64,000 bases of DNA from NCBI RefSeq assembly GCF_020819595.1, contig NZ_JAJHNP010000001.1, forward strand, positions 1-64,000, read 5' to 3'. Every line of letters starts with the position of its first letter. The first letter of the stretch is position 1. The notes below the pieces were generated by a model, which worked only from the letters and a program-made list of their open reading frames with translations, ran no database searches and was not told where the DNA came from. A program made the position numbers and the translations under genes. Positions 44,170 through 53,483 of the stretch are shown piece by piece. The stretch is from Streptomyces barringtoniae. Its GTDB lineage: Bacteria > Actinomycetota > Actinomycetes > Streptomycetales > Streptomycetaceae.

Positions 44170-44936
44170 GCCTGTCCCCGACCGGTGCGCTCAGGCACTC
44201 CGGCAACCTGTTCGCGATGGCGCTGGACGTCGTCCGTACCCTGCCCCGAAGGCCCTTTCAGGCAAGGGAGTTCATCCAGCAGGCGTGGTTCGTGGCGAGC
44301 GTGACGATCCTGCCGACGGCTCTGGTCTCGATCCCCTTCGGAGCGGTCATCGCGCTGCAGATCGGCAGCCTGACCAGGCAGCTGGGCGCGCAGTCGTTCT
44401 CCGGTGCCGCGTCCGTGCTCGCTGTGCTGCGCGAGGCCTCGCCGATCGTCACCGCACTGCTGATCGCGGGTGCGGGCGGTACGGCGATCTGCGCGGACCT
44501 GGGGGCGCGCAAGATCCGGGACGAGATCGACGCGATGCAGGTGCTCGGCATCGACCCGATCCACCGGCTCGTCGTGCCGCGTGTGCTCGCGTCGATGGTC
44601 GTGGCCGTGCTCCTCAACGGCCTCGTCTCGGTCGTCGGCGTCGCGGGCGGCTATTTCTTCAACGTCATCCTCCAGCACGGCACCCCCGGCGCCTACCTGG
44701 CGTCCTTCACGACCCTCGCCCAGCTGTCCGACCTGTGGGCGGCCGAGATCAAGGCGCTGGTGTTCGGGGCCATCGCGGCGATCGTCGCCTCGTACAAGGG
44801 ACTGACGGCGAAGGGCGGGCCGAAGGGCGTCGGCGATGCCGTCAACCAGTCCGTGGTGATCACCTTCATGTTGCTGTTCGTGACCAACTTCGTGATGACC
44901 GCCGTGTACTTCCAGGTCGTCCCGCAGAGGGGTTAG
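44166..44936 (+). CDS. yrbEA: YrbE/MlaE-type permease A of the Mce system
   Basis: The protein has 256 residues with about five to six membrane helices. The MlaE-family core EASPIVTALLIAGAGGTAICADLGARKIRDEIDAM, containing the E-I-D-A-M/L coupling helix that contacts the ATPase, is near 95-130. It pairs with the next gene product as the transmembrane half of the transporter. ATG 44166 overlaps the ATPase stop. Confidence 0.94.
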   Translation: MSLSPTGALRHSGNLFAMALDVVRTLPRRPFQAREFIQQAWFVASVTILPTALVSIPFGAVIALQIGSLTRQLGAQSFSGAASVLAVLREASPIVTALLIAGAGGTAICADLGARKIRDEIDAMQVLGIDPIHRLVVPRVLASMVVAVLLNGLVSVVGVAGGYFFNVILQHGTPGAYLASFTTLAQLSDLWAAEIKALVFGAIAAIVASYKGLTAKGGPKGVGDAVNQSVVITFMLLFVTNFVMTAVYFQVVPQRG

Positions 44937-44939
44937 CCG

Positions 44940-45764
44940 ATGAGACCTCTAAAAGTCCTCGAGCGCCCCTTGCGCTCCCTCGAAGAGCTGGGCACCCAGC
45001 TGTCCTTCTACGGCCGCTCGCTCGCGTGGACCGGCCGTACCCTGCGCCGCTACAAGAAGGAGATCCTGCGGCTGCTCGCCGAGGTCAGCTTCGGGCGCGG
45101 TGCGCTCGCCGTCGTCGGCGGCACGGTCGGCGTGATCGCCTTCCTGTCCTTCTTCACCGGTACCGAGGTCGGCCTCCAGGGCTACGCGGCCCTGAACCAG
45201 CTCGGCACCTCCAACTTCGTGGCGTTCCTGTCGGCGTACTTCAACACCCGGGAGATCGCCCCGCTGGTGGCCGGACTCGCCCTGTCCGCGACGGTCGGCG
45301 CCGGGTTCACCGCGCAGCTCGGTGCGATGCGGATCAGCGAGGAGACCGACGCGCTGGAGGTGATGGGCGTCCCGTCGCTGCCGTTCCTGGTGACGACCCG
45401 CATGATCGCCGGCTTCGTCGCGGTGATCCCGCTGTACGTGATCGGGCTGCTGTCCTCGTACCTCGCCGCCCGCACCATCACCACCGGCTACTACGGGCAG
45501 TCGACCGGCACCTACGACCACTACTTCCAGCAGTACCTGCCGCCGGTGGACGTCCTGTGGTCCTTCGGCAAGGTGATCGTCTTCGCGGTGCTGATCATCC
45601 TCGTGCACTGCTACTACGGCTACCACGCGAGCGGCGGCCCGGCGGGCGTCGGCGTCGCGGTGGGCCGGGCGGTGCGGACGTCCATCGTCGCCATCAACGT
45701 CCTGGACTTCTTCCTGAGCCTCGCGATCTGGGGCGCCAACACGACCGTACGGATCTCGGGGTGA
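44940..45764 (+). CDS. yrbEB: YrbE/MlaE-type permease B of the Mce system
   Basis: The protein has 274 residues. The amphipathic N-terminal helix and the MlaE core LVAGLALSATVGAGFTAQLG, followed by ISEETDALEVMGV with its coupling motif E-T-D-A-L, match the second permease of mce operons. The gene follows the first permease after 3 bp. Confidence 0.94.
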   Translation: MRPLKVLERPLRSLEELGTQLSFYGRSLAWTGRTLRRYKKEILRLLAEVSFGRGALAVVGGTVGVIAFLSFFTGTEVGLQGYAALNQLGTSNFVAFLSAYFNTREIAPLVAGLALSATVGAGFTAQLGAMRISEETDALEVMGVPSLPFLVTTRMIAGFVAVIPLYVIGLLSSYLAARTITTGYYGQSTGTYDHYFQQYLPPVDVLWSFGKVIVFAVLIILVHCYYGYHASGGPAGVGVAVGRAVRTSIVAINVLDFFLSLAIWGANTTVRISG

Positions 45765-45769
45765 GGCCG

Positions 45770-47017
45770 GTGAGAACGCTGAGACTCAGGCTGTACGGCA
45801 TCGCGTTCATCGCCGTACTCGCGTTGCTGCTGTCGCTCGCCGTGGCCGTCTACCAGCAGGCGTTCACGTCCGTCGTACCGATCACCCTGGACGCCGACAG
45901 CCTCGGCAACCAGCTCGATCCGCGCGCCGACGTCAAACTGCGCGGGGTGCTGGTCGGCGAGGTGCGCGAGGTGCACGCCGACGGCACGAAGGCGACGCTG
46001 GACATCGCGCTCAAGCCGCAGTACGCCACGTACATCCCCGTCGACGTGCACGCGCGGCTGCTGCCCAAGACGCTGTTCGGCGAGAAGTACGTCGACCTCG
46101 TGGCTCCCCCTCGCTCCTCGGCTCGGCCCATCCGCGCCGGGGACGTCATCACCCAGGACCGTACGAGGGTGGGCATCGAGGTGCAGCAACTGATGAACGA
46201 CCTGCTGCCGCTGCTGCGGACCGTCCGGCCGGGTGAACTCAACGCCACCCTCAGCGCGTTCGCCACGGCGCTGGAGGGCCGCGGCGACCGGATCGGTGAC
46301 AACCTCACCCGGGTCGACGGCTATCTGCGCCGCCTCAACCCGCACCTGCCCTCCCTCAAGGAGGACATCTCGCGGTTCGCGGACGTCGCCGAGGTGTACG
46401 GCGACGCCGCACCCGACCTGATGCGGATCCTGCGCAACACGGTCACCACCAGCCGGACGATCGTGGCGAAGCAGGACCAGCTGGCAGCAGGGCTCCGCTC
46501 GACCGCCGCCGTGGCGGGCACGGCGGACGGCTTCCTTACCGAGAACGGCGACCGGCTGATCACCCTGGGCCGGGTCTCCCGCCCCACGCTGGAACTCTTC
46601 GCCCGCTACTCCCCCGAGTACCCGTGCCTGTTCCAGGGTCTGGTCCGGCAGGAGAAGGCGTCGGAGGACGCGTTCCGGGGCGGGGAGATGCGGATCACCC
46701 TCGAGGTCGTACGGCCACAGGGGGCGTACCGGCCCGGTGAGGAGCCGGTGTACGGCGAGCACTCCGGCCCGGACTGCCGTGGCCTGCCGCACCCGCAGGT
46801 GCCCGGGCCGAAGCCCCATCTCGACGACGGTACGTCCGCCCGGAGTTCGGGCGGCCCACTCCCCGGAGGTGTCGACGTGTCCGCCACCGCGGCCGAGCAG
46901 CGGGCCGTCGGCTCGCTCGTGGCCCCCGTCATGGGCGTCCCCGCGGACCAGGTGCCGCCCGTCGCGACCCTGCTGTTCGGGCCGCTCGCGCGCGGAACGG
47001 CGGTGAGCGTCGCATGA
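45770..47017 (+). CDS. mceA: Mce-family substrate-binding protein, first of six
   Basis: The protein has 415 residues. One N-terminal helix (about 9-30) anchors it. The MCE (MlaD) domain at about 38-120 includes VKLRGVLVGEVREVHADG and LLPKTLFGEKYVDLV, and a long coiled-coil helical region follows, as in needle-forming Mce proteins. GTG 45770 was chosen; GTG 45761, which overlaps the previous stop, is also possible. The Mce proteins are thought to form a hydrophobic tunnel for lipids across the envelope. Confidence 0.92.
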   Translation: MRTLRLRLYGIAFIAVLALLLSLAVAVYQQAFTSVVPITLDADSLGNQLDPRADVKLRGVLVGEVREVHADGTKATLDIALKPQYATYIPVDVHARLLPKTLFGEKYVDLVAPPRSSARPIRAGDVITQDRTRVGIEVQQLMNDLLPLLRTVRPGELNATLSAFATALEGRGDRIGDNLTRVDGYLRRLNPHLPSLKEDISRFADVAEVYGDAAPDLMRILRNTVTTSRTIVAKQDQLAAGLRSTAAVAGTADGFLTENGDRLITLGRVSRPTLELFARYSPEYPCLFQGLVRQEKASEDAFRGGEMRITLEVVRPQGAYRPGEEPVYGEHSGPDCRGLPHPQVPGPKPHLDDGTSARSSGGPLPGGVDVSATAAEQRAVGSLVAPVMGVPADQVPPVATLLFGPLARGTAVSVA

Positions 47018-48054
47018 GCAGGGCAGGAGCCCGGCAGACCGCCGGCCCACTGATCAAGTTCAGCCTGTTCGCGCTGGTCACCAGCGCGGCGACGGCGTTG
47101 CTCGCCGCCACCATCGTCAACATCTCCTTCACCCCGAAGGACACCTACCACGCGGTGTTCTCCGACGTCACCGGGCTGGAGAACGGCGACGACATCCGGG
47201 TGGCCGGAGTGCGGGTCGGGGAGGTCGAAGGCATCCGGATCAAGGACCGGACCCTGGCCGAGGTCACGTTCACCGTCACCGCCGACCGGCCGTTGCTCGC
47301 CGGCACCCACGCGGTGGTCCGCTACCGCAACCTCGTCGGGCAGCGGTACATCGCACTGACCGAGGGCACCGGCGACGTCAGCAGCCGGCTGCGGCCCGGC
47401 GGCACCATCCCGCTGTCCCGGACCCAGCCGGCGCTGGACCTCAACGCCCTGCTGAACGGCTTCAAGCCGCTGTTCGCGGCGCTCAGCCCGAACGACGTCA
47501 ACCAGCTCGCCACCGAGATCGTCCGGACCCTCCAGGGCGAGGGCGGCACGGTGAACAGCCTGCTCGCGCACACGGCCTCGCTCACCACGACCCTCGCCGA
47601 CCGCGACCGGCTGATCGGCTCGGTGATCGACAACCTCAACACCGTCCTGGGGACGCTCGACAAGCGCGGCTCGCGCTTCTCGGGGCTGCTCACGCAGCTG
47701 CGCCGGGTGGTCTCGGGGCTGTCCGCCGACCGCAAGCCCATCGGGGAGTCCCTGGTGAGCATCGGCGGTCTCACGGACGTCACGGCGGGGCTGCTGAAGG
47801 ACGCGCGTCCGCCGCTGAAGGACGACATCGCCGGCCTCGGCGATCTCACCGGAACGCTGAACGACAACCAGACCACCGTGGAGGGCGTCCTGAAACGGCT
47901 GCCGAACAAGCTCAACAAGCTGACCGGGACGGCGTCCTACGGCTCGTGGTTCAACTTCTACCTCTGCGACTTCGACGGCCGGATCGTGCTGCCGAAGACG
48001 AAGCAGGTGATCAGCCCGGAGCTGCACGTGGCACAGGCGAGGTGCGGCGGATGA
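47014..48054 (+). CDS. mceB: Mce-family protein, second of six
   Basis: The protein has 346 residues: a single membrane helix near 14-35, then an MCE domain (VFSDVTGLENGDDIRVAGVR, VRYRNLVGQRYIALTEG) and a helical region. The C-terminus has FNFYLCDFDG, the conserved end motif of MceB-type proteins. ATGA overlap with the previous gene. Confidence 0.93.
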   Translation: MSRAGARQTAGPLIKFSLFALVTSAATALLAATIVNISFTPKDTYHAVFSDVTGLENGDDIRVAGVRVGEVEGIRIKDRTLAEVTFTVTADRPLLAGTHAVVRYRNLVGQRYIALTEGTGDVSSRLRPGGTIPLSRTQPALDLNALLNGFKPLFAALSPNDVNQLATEIVRTLQGEGGTVNSLLAHTASLTTTLADRDRLIGSVIDNLNTVLGTLDKRGSRFSGLLTQLRRVVSGLSADRKPIGESLVSIGGLTDVTAGLLKDARPPLKDDIAGLGDLTGTLNDNQTTVEGVLKRLPNKLNKLTGTASYGSWFNFYLCDFDGRIVLPKTKQVISPELHVAQARCGG

Positions 48055-49298
48055 GCATGCGCGTCCCGCGGCGGCCTCGCCCGGAGCCCCTGGTGAAGGT
48101 ACGGGTCCTGCCGCCGAAGCTGCCGAGGCTCCTCCCCCGGCTGCCCCAGCGCAAGCCCCGCCCCCAGCCCCTGGTGAAGGTACGGGTCCTGCCGCCGAAG
48201 CTGCCGAGGCTCCTCCCCCGACTGCCCCAGCGCAAGCCCCAGCCCCAGCCCCAGCCCCTGGTGAAGGTGCGCGTCCTGCCGCCGAAGCTGCCCAGGATCC
48301 GGCTGAGGCGCCCTCGGCTGAAGCCCTTCCGCGAGCGGAACCCCGTCGTGGTGGGCGCCGTCGGCCTCACCGTCCTCGCGCTGCTCACCGTCGCCGCCTT
48401 CAACGCCGACAGCCTGCCGCTGATCGGCGGCGGCGACACGTACAGCGCGGCCTTCTCGGAGGCGGGCGGGCTCAAGCCGGGCGACGAGGTGCGGATCGCC
48501 GGGGTCAAGGTCGGCAAGGTCGAGGACGTCGGCCTGGACGGCGACCACGTCAAGGTCACCTTCAAGGTGAAGGGACACCCGGCGTTCGGCACCGACACGG
48601 GCGCGGCGATCCGGGTCAGGACGATCCTCGGCGCGAAGTACCTGGCCCTCTCCCCCAAGGGGCCCGGGCAGTTGACGCCGGGCAGCGAGATCCCGATCGG
48701 GCGGACGGTGTCGGCGTACGACGTCGTCCAGGCCTTCAGCGACCTCACGACCACCACCGAGGAGGTCGACACGGACCGGCTCGCGAAGGCGCTGGACACG
48801 ATCTCCGTCACGTTCCAGGACTCTCCCGCGGAGGTGCGGGCGTCGATCAAGGGACTGTCGCGGATCTCCCGGACCGTCGCCTCCCGTGACAAGGCGCTGC
48901 GCGGGCTCCTCGACCACGCGAACGGGGTCACCAAGGTGCTGGCCGGCCACACCAAGGACTTCTCCGCGCTGGTGAAGGACGGCGACGCGCTGTTCAAGGA
49001 GATCGGCAGGCGGCGCGCGGCCATTCACCGGCTGCTCAAGAGTTCCGCGCTGCTGGGCATCCAGCTCTCCGGTCTGGTCGACGACAACGGCAAGCAGATC
49101 GGACCGGCCCTGAAGAACCTCGACACCTTCGTGACCATGCTCGACCGCAACCAGGCGAGCCTCGACCGCAGCGTCAAGCTCCTCGCGCCGTACGTGCGGC
49201 TCTTCACCAACACCCTCGGCAACGGCCGCTGGTTCGACTCCTACGTCCAGAACCTGGTCGCCGCCCCGGTCACGCCACGGACGGGAGGCACCCGATGA
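48051..49298 (+). CDS. mceC: Mce-family protein, third of six, with a repetitive basic N-terminal extension
   Basis: The protein has 415 residues. Before the membrane helix (about 103-122, VVVGAVGLTVLALLTVAAFNA) lies an unusual cytoplasmic extension of about 100 residues made of three copies of a 27-residue unit that begins PLVKVRVLPPKLPR. The rest is standard: MCE domain (FSEAGGLKPGDEVRIAGVKV, VRTILGAKYLALSPKG) and helical needle. The ATG overlaps the preceding stop. GC and codon use of the repeat agree with the neighbouring genes, so in-place expansion is more likely than import. Confidence 0.92.
   Translation: MSMRVPRRPRPEPLVKVRVLPPKLPRLLPRLPQRKPRPQPLVKVRVLPPKLPRLLPRLPQRKPQPQPQPLVKVRVLPPKLPRIRLRRPRLKPFRERNPVVVGAVGLTVLALLTVAAFNADSLPLIGGGDTYSAAFSEAGGLKPGDEVRIAGVKVGKVEDVGLDGDHVKVTFKVKGHPAFGTDTGAAIRVRTILGAKYLALSPKGPGQLTPGSEIPIGRTVSAYDVVQAFSDLTTTTEEVDTDRLAKALDTISVTFQDSPAEVRASIKGLSRISRTVASRDKALRGLLDHANGVTKVLAGHTKDFSALVKDGDALFKEIGRRRAAIHRLLKSSALLGIQLSGLVDDNGKQIGPALKNLDTFVTMLDRNQASLDRSVKLLAPYVRLFTNTLGNGRWFDSYVQNLVAAPVTPRTGGTR
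48087..48300 (+). repeat. In-frame tandem repeat (81/87 bp) inside the third mce gene
   Basis: Copies begin at 48087, 48168 and 48255 with CCCCTGGTGAAGG. The first unit is 81 bp, the second 87 bp (two extra codons, Pro-Gln), the third is partial. The first two units are nearly identical at DNA level, pointing to recent slippage or duplication. Confidence 0.93.
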
Positions 49299-50413
49299 CC
49301 CGCAGACTCCTCGCCCTGTTCACCGTGCTCGCGGTCGTCGCGGGCCTGGCCGTCGCCCTGTGGCCCGGCCCCGACCCCGTCCGGGTCACGGCGTACTTCC
49401 CGCGCACCGTCGGCATCTACCCCGGCTCGGACGTCCGCGTCCTCGGTGTCCGCATCGGCGAGGTCAGGAAGATCACGCCGGAGGGCGGCCGGGTGCGGGT
49501 GGAGCTGGAGTACGACCGGGGCCGCAGGGTGCCCGCGAACGCGCAGGCCGCGATCATCAACTCCTCGGTGGTCAGCGACCGTTATGTGCAGCTGCTGCCC
49601 GTGTACCGGAAGGGACCCGAGCTGCGGGACGGCGACGTCATCCCCGAGTCCCGTACGGCCGTCCCCGTCGAGCTGGACCGGATCTTCGACAGCCTGCACA
49701 CCACCGCGGAGGCGCTCGGCCCGGACGGCGCCAACAAGAAGGGTTCGCTGTCCCGGCTGCTCGGGGTGAGCGCCGACAACCTCCGGGGGCAGGGCGAGAA
49801 CCTCAACCGGACGGTCGGGGACCTCTCCCAGGCCGTCACCACGCTGTCCGACGGGCGCGGCGACCTGTTCGGGACCGTGCGGAACCTGCAGGTGTTCACG
49901 GCCGCACTGGCGGCGGACGACACCGGCGTGCGGTCCTTCGACACCGACCTCGCCGACGTGGCCGGGCAGCTGGCCGGGGAGCGCAAGGACCTCGCGGCCG
50001 CGCTGAAGTACCTGGCCGCCGCCCTCGGTGACGTGTCCGGCTTCGTCAAGGGCAACAAGAAGGCGCTGACCTCGGACGTACGGGGCCTGGCCAAGGTCAC
50101 CAAGGTGCTCGTCAGCCAACGGGCCGCACTGGAGGAGCTGTTGACCGTCGCGCCCACCGGCCTGTCGAACCTGCAGGACGCCTACAACCCCGCGGCCGGC
50201 ACCCTCGACACCCGCAACAACGCACAGACCTCCCAGGACCCGGCCTCCCTGCTCTGCTCGATCCTGAGGACGACCGGGGACGCGGGCGGCAAGAACCCCG
50301 ACTGCGCGGACCTGAAGAAGCTCTTCGGCTCGCTGCCCGAGGTGCCGTCGGCCCCTGCGGTGACGGGCACGGCCGACAAGACCCTCGGCGGAATCCTGGG
50401 GGCCCGGGCATGA
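49295..50413 (+). CDS. mceD: Mce-family protein, fourth of six
   Basis: The protein has 372 residues: N-terminal helix (LLALFTVLAVVAGLAVAL), MCE domain (YFPRTVGIYPGSDVRVLGVR, IINSSVVSDRYVQLLPV) and a helical stretch with repeated heptads, ending in an extended region with one Cys pair (LLCSIL ... DCADLKK). ATGA overlaps both neighbours. Confidence 0.93.
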   Translation: MTRRLLALFTVLAVVAGLAVALWPGPDPVRVTAYFPRTVGIYPGSDVRVLGVRIGEVRKITPEGGRVRVELEYDRGRRVPANAQAAIINSSVVSDRYVQLLPVYRKGPELRDGDVIPESRTAVPVELDRIFDSLHTTAEALGPDGANKKGSLSRLLGVSADNLRGQGENLNRTVGDLSQAVTTLSDGRGDLFGTVRNLQVFTAALAADDTGVRSFDTDLADVAGQLAGERKDLAAALKYLAAALGDVSGFVKGNKKALTSDVRGLAKVTKVLVSQRAALEELLTVAPTGLSNLQDAYNPAAGTLDTRNNAQTSQDPASLLCSILRTTGDAGGKNPDCADLKKLFGSLPEVPSAPAVTGTADKTLGGILGARA

Positions 50414-51693
50414 GTGTGCTGCGCTCGGGGCGGGTTGCCGCCTGGACGGCGGTCGGCTCGCTGCTGCTGACCGGCTGCGAGTTCAACGGCTGGTACGACG
50501 TCCCCCTCCCCGGCGGCGCCGCCTCGGACGGCCACGCCTACCACGTCACCGTCGAGTTCCGCGACGTACTGGACCTGGTGCCGCAGTCGGCGGTGAAGGT
50601 GAACGACGTCACCGTGGGCACGGTCGAGAAGGTGGAGCTGGACGGCTGGCACGCGCGCGTGCGGCTCAGGGTCGCCGACTCGGTGAAGCTGCCCGGCAAT
50701 GCGGTCGCCGACCTGAGACAGACCAGCATGCTCGGCGAGAAGTACGTGGCCCTGTCCGCGCCGGCCGGCACGCCGCCCGTCGGACGGCTCCGCGACGGCG
50801 ACCGCATCCCGCTCTCCCGCAGCGGCCGCAACGCGGAGGTCGAGGAGGTGCTGTCGGCCCTGTCCGCGCTGCTCAACGGCGGCGGGGTGGCCCAGCTGAA
50901 GACGATCACCGTAGAGCTGAACAAGGCCTTGAACGGCCGTGAGGACCGGGTCAGGTCGCTGCTGAAGCAGCTCGACACGTTCCTCGGCGGCCTCGACGAC
51001 CAGCGGGACGAGATCGTGCGCGCCCTCAAGGGCGTCGACCGGCTCGCCAAGCGGCTGAAGAAGGAGAAGAAGACGATCGCCCTCGCCGTCGACACCATGC
51101 CGCCGGCCCTGAAGGCCCTCGCCGACCAGCGCCGCGACCTGACGAAGATGCTCACCGCGCTGTCCAAGCTCGGCACGACCGGCACCAAGGTGGTGAACGC
51201 CTCCCACGACGACACCGTCGCCAACCTGAGAAGTCTGCGGCCCATCCTGCAGGAGCTGAACAAGGCGGGCGACGACCTGCCCGACTCGCTCGAACTGCTG
51301 ACCACGTATCCGTTCCCGCGCAACGCCACGGACGCGATCCGGGGCGACTACGTCAACCTGAAGATCACCGCCGACCTCGACCTGGCGGGCATCTACGGCA
51401 ACCTCGACGGCAAGCCCGGCAAGGGCAGGAGCACCCCAGCGCCCGGGACCCCGCGTCTTCCGGGTGTCCCCACGCCGGCCCCCCTGCCGTCCCTGCCGGC
51501 CACTCCGTCCCTCCCGCCCACCCCGTCCGTGCCCTCCGTGCCCGCCGTGCCCTCGAAGCCCTCCGACGACAGCACCGTGCTGTGTCCGCCGGTGTGCACC
51601 GCGGCCTACGACACCGGGGACGGCTCGCGCCGCCTGCCTCCCGGGGTGGACCTCGGCCTGGCCGAGCTGATGCTGAAGGGGATACTGCCGTGA
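50410..51693 (+). CDS. mceE: Mce-family lipoprotein, fifth of six
   Basis: The protein has 427 residues. Instead of a plain membrane helix it has a lipoprotein signal with lipobox LLTGC (Cys near residue 23), as expected for the MceE/LprK position. The MCE domain (FRDVLDLVPQSAVKVNDVTV, LRQTSMLGEKYVALSAP) and coiled-coil region are followed by a Pro-rich tail with P-S-L-P/P-S-V-P repeats and a final Cys pair. It starts with an ATGA overlap and ends in a GTGA overlap. Confidence 0.93.
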   Translation: MSVLRSGRVAAWTAVGSLLLTGCEFNGWYDVPLPGGAASDGHAYHVTVEFRDVLDLVPQSAVKVNDVTVGTVEKVELDGWHARVRLRVADSVKLPGNAVADLRQTSMLGEKYVALSAPAGTPPVGRLRDGDRIPLSRSGRNAEVEEVLSALSALLNGGGVAQLKTITVELNKALNGREDRVRSLLKQLDTFLGGLDDQRDEIVRALKGVDRLAKRLKKEKKTIALAVDTMPPALKALADQRRDLTKMLTALSKLGTTGTKVVNASHDDTVANLRSLRPILQELNKAGDDLPDSLELLTTYPFPRNATDAIRGDYVNLKITADLDLAGIYGNLDGKPGKGRSTPAPGTPRLPGVPTPAPLPSLPATPSLPPTPSVPSVPAVPSKPSDDSTVLCPPVCTAAYDTGDGSRRLPPGVDLGLAELMLKGILP

Positions 51694-52964
51694 TCACACG
51701 TACGGTCAGGGCCCAGCTGCTCGCCTTCGCGACCGTCACCGCCCTCGGAGTGTCGTACGTCGGCGCCCGGTACACGGGGCTGGTGGACGACGTGCTGCAC
51801 CGCGGCTACACCGTGCGGGCCGACTTCGCCGAGTCCGGGGGCGTGTTCCCCGGCGCGGAGGTCACCTACCGCGGGGTGCCGGTGGGCCGCGTGGGCGACC
51901 TGCGGCTGACCGGGTCGGGGGTGTCGGTGGCCTTGAAGATCGAGGACGGTGCCCCGAGGATCCCGGCCGACACGCTCGCGGTGATCGGCGACCGTTCGGC
52001 GGTGGGCGAGCAGTACGTCGACCTCCAGCCGCGCGGGTCGGGCGGGCCGTACCTCATGGACGGCAGCCCGATCCCGCGCAGCCGTACCCGGACCCCGCTG
52101 CCGGTCACCGACCTGGTCCTGAGCCTCGACCGGCTGGTCAACTCGGTCGGCAAGGACGATCTGCGGGTCACCGTCGACGAGCTGGGCAAGGCGTTCGCCG
52201 GTACCGGGCCGAACCTGAGCCGGCTGGTCGACTCCGGCAACTCCCTGGTGGAGTCGGCGTCCGCATCGCTCCCGCAGACGGTCTCGCTGATCGAGGACTC
52301 TCGGAAGGTGCTGAAGACCCAGGCCGACCAGGGCTCGGCCATCAAGTCGTTCTCGCGCGATCTGGCCACGCTCACCGAGCAGTTGAAGTCGAGCGACGGT
52401 GATCTGCGCCGGCTGATCGGCAATACGGTGCCCGCCACGCAGGAGCTCGACTCCCTGCTGAAGTCCACCCGGCCGCAGGTGCCGGTCCTGTTGGCCAACC
52501 TCATCAGCGGCGGCCAGATCACCGTGGCCCGGCTGCCCGGCGTGGAGCAGGCCCTGGTCACGCTCCCGCTCACCGTGGCGGGCAGCTACACGGTCATCCC
52601 CGGCGACGGCACCACCCACTTCGGGCTGACCGTGAACGCCGACGACCCGCCCGCATGCACCAAGGGCTACGGCACCCAGCGGCGCGAGCCCGCCGACACG
52701 AGTCCGCGCCCGGCGAACACCGGCGCCCGCTGCACCGCGCCGCGCGGGAGCGCGACCTCGGTGCGCGGCGCGCAGAACGCCCCCGGCGCGAGGACCGGTG
52801 CGGACAGCACGAACCAGGCCGCGTTCGTGGCCCCGTACGACCCGGAGACCGGCGACCTGACCGGCCCGGACGGAACGCCCGTCGAGATGGGCTCGACGGG
52901 TGGCGAACAGACCGTCTTCGGAAAGGAGTCGTGGCAATGGCTGCTCGTGGGACCGATGGCATGA
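51690..52964 (+). CDS. mceF: Mce-family protein, sixth of six
   Basis: The protein has 424 residues: GTG start overlapping the previous stop (GTGA), one N-terminal helix, MCE domain (FAESGGVFPGAEVTYRGVPV, VIGDRSAVGEQYVDLQPRG), a helical part and an extended C-terminus ending LLVGPMA. The MceF-type SAVGEQYVDL motif identifies its position. Confidence 0.93.
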   Translation: MITRTVRAQLLAFATVTALGVSYVGARYTGLVDDVLHRGYTVRADFAESGGVFPGAEVTYRGVPVGRVGDLRLTGSGVSVALKIEDGAPRIPADTLAVIGDRSAVGEQYVDLQPRGSGGPYLMDGSPIPRSRTRTPLPVTDLVLSLDRLVNSVGKDDLRVTVDELGKAFAGTGPNLSRLVDSGNSLVESASASLPQTVSLIEDSRKVLKTQADQGSAIKSFSRDLATLTEQLKSSDGDLRRLIGNTVPATQELDSLLKSTRPQVPVLLANLISGGQITVARLPGVEQALVTLPLTVAGSYTVIPGDGTTHFGLTVNADDPPACTKGYGTQRREPADTSPRPANTGARCTAPRGSATSVRGAQNAPGARTGADSTNQAAFVAPYDPETGDLTGPDGTPVEMGSTGGEQTVFGKESWQWLLVGPMA

Positions 52965-53449
52965 CAGGGGGACGCTTGAGGCTGCTGTCGGCGGGCCTCG
53001 TCGCGGCGACCGTGCTGACGACGGTGCTGTCCGTCTGGCTGGGCCTGAAGCTGGCCGACCAGCGCGGGGCGGAACAGCGCCGTCAGGACGTCCTGGCGGC
53101 GGCCCGCCAGTCGGCGCTGAACTTCACGTCGCTCGACTACCGGCACTACGACCGGGACAGCCGCGACGTGCTGAAGGGCGCCACCGGCGACTTCAAGAAG
53201 CAGTTCGCCGCGCAGACCGCCCAGTTGACGAAGCTCGTCGCGCAGAACAGGTCGGTGTCCGAAGGGCAGGTCCTGGAAGCGGGCATCGTGCGCTCCGACG
53301 AGCGCTCGGCCCGGGTGCTGGTCGTGGCCGACAGCAAGGTGACCAACACCGCCGCGCCCGGGGGCCAGGCGCGCACCTACCGGCTCCAGCTCGACCTCGC
53401 GCGGGTCGGCGGCCGGTGGCTGACCTCCGACGTCACGTTCGTGGGCTGA
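52937..53449 (+). CDS. Mce-associated membrane protein 1
   Basis: The protein has 170 residues: one N-terminal helix (about 16-36) then a small alpha/beta domain with LNFTSLDYRHYDRDSRDVL near the helix and a C-terminal sheet ending in GGRWLTSDVTFVG. This is the layout of Mas/Mam proteins that stabilise Mce complexes. ATG 52937 has GGAG eight bases upstream; ATG 52961, in an ATGA overlap with the last mce gene, is an alternative. Confidence 0.85.
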   Translation: MAARGTDGMTGGRLRLLSAGLVAATVLTTVLSVWLGLKLADQRGAEQRRQDVLAAARQSALNFTSLDYRHYDRDSRDVLKGATGDFKKQFAAQTAQLTKLVAQNRSVSEGQVLEAGIVRSDERSARVLVVADSKVTNTAAPGGQARTYRLQLDLARVGGRWLTSDVTFVG

Positions 53450-53483
53450 CCCGCCGGTGAGGCCATCAGTGAGGAGAGACACC

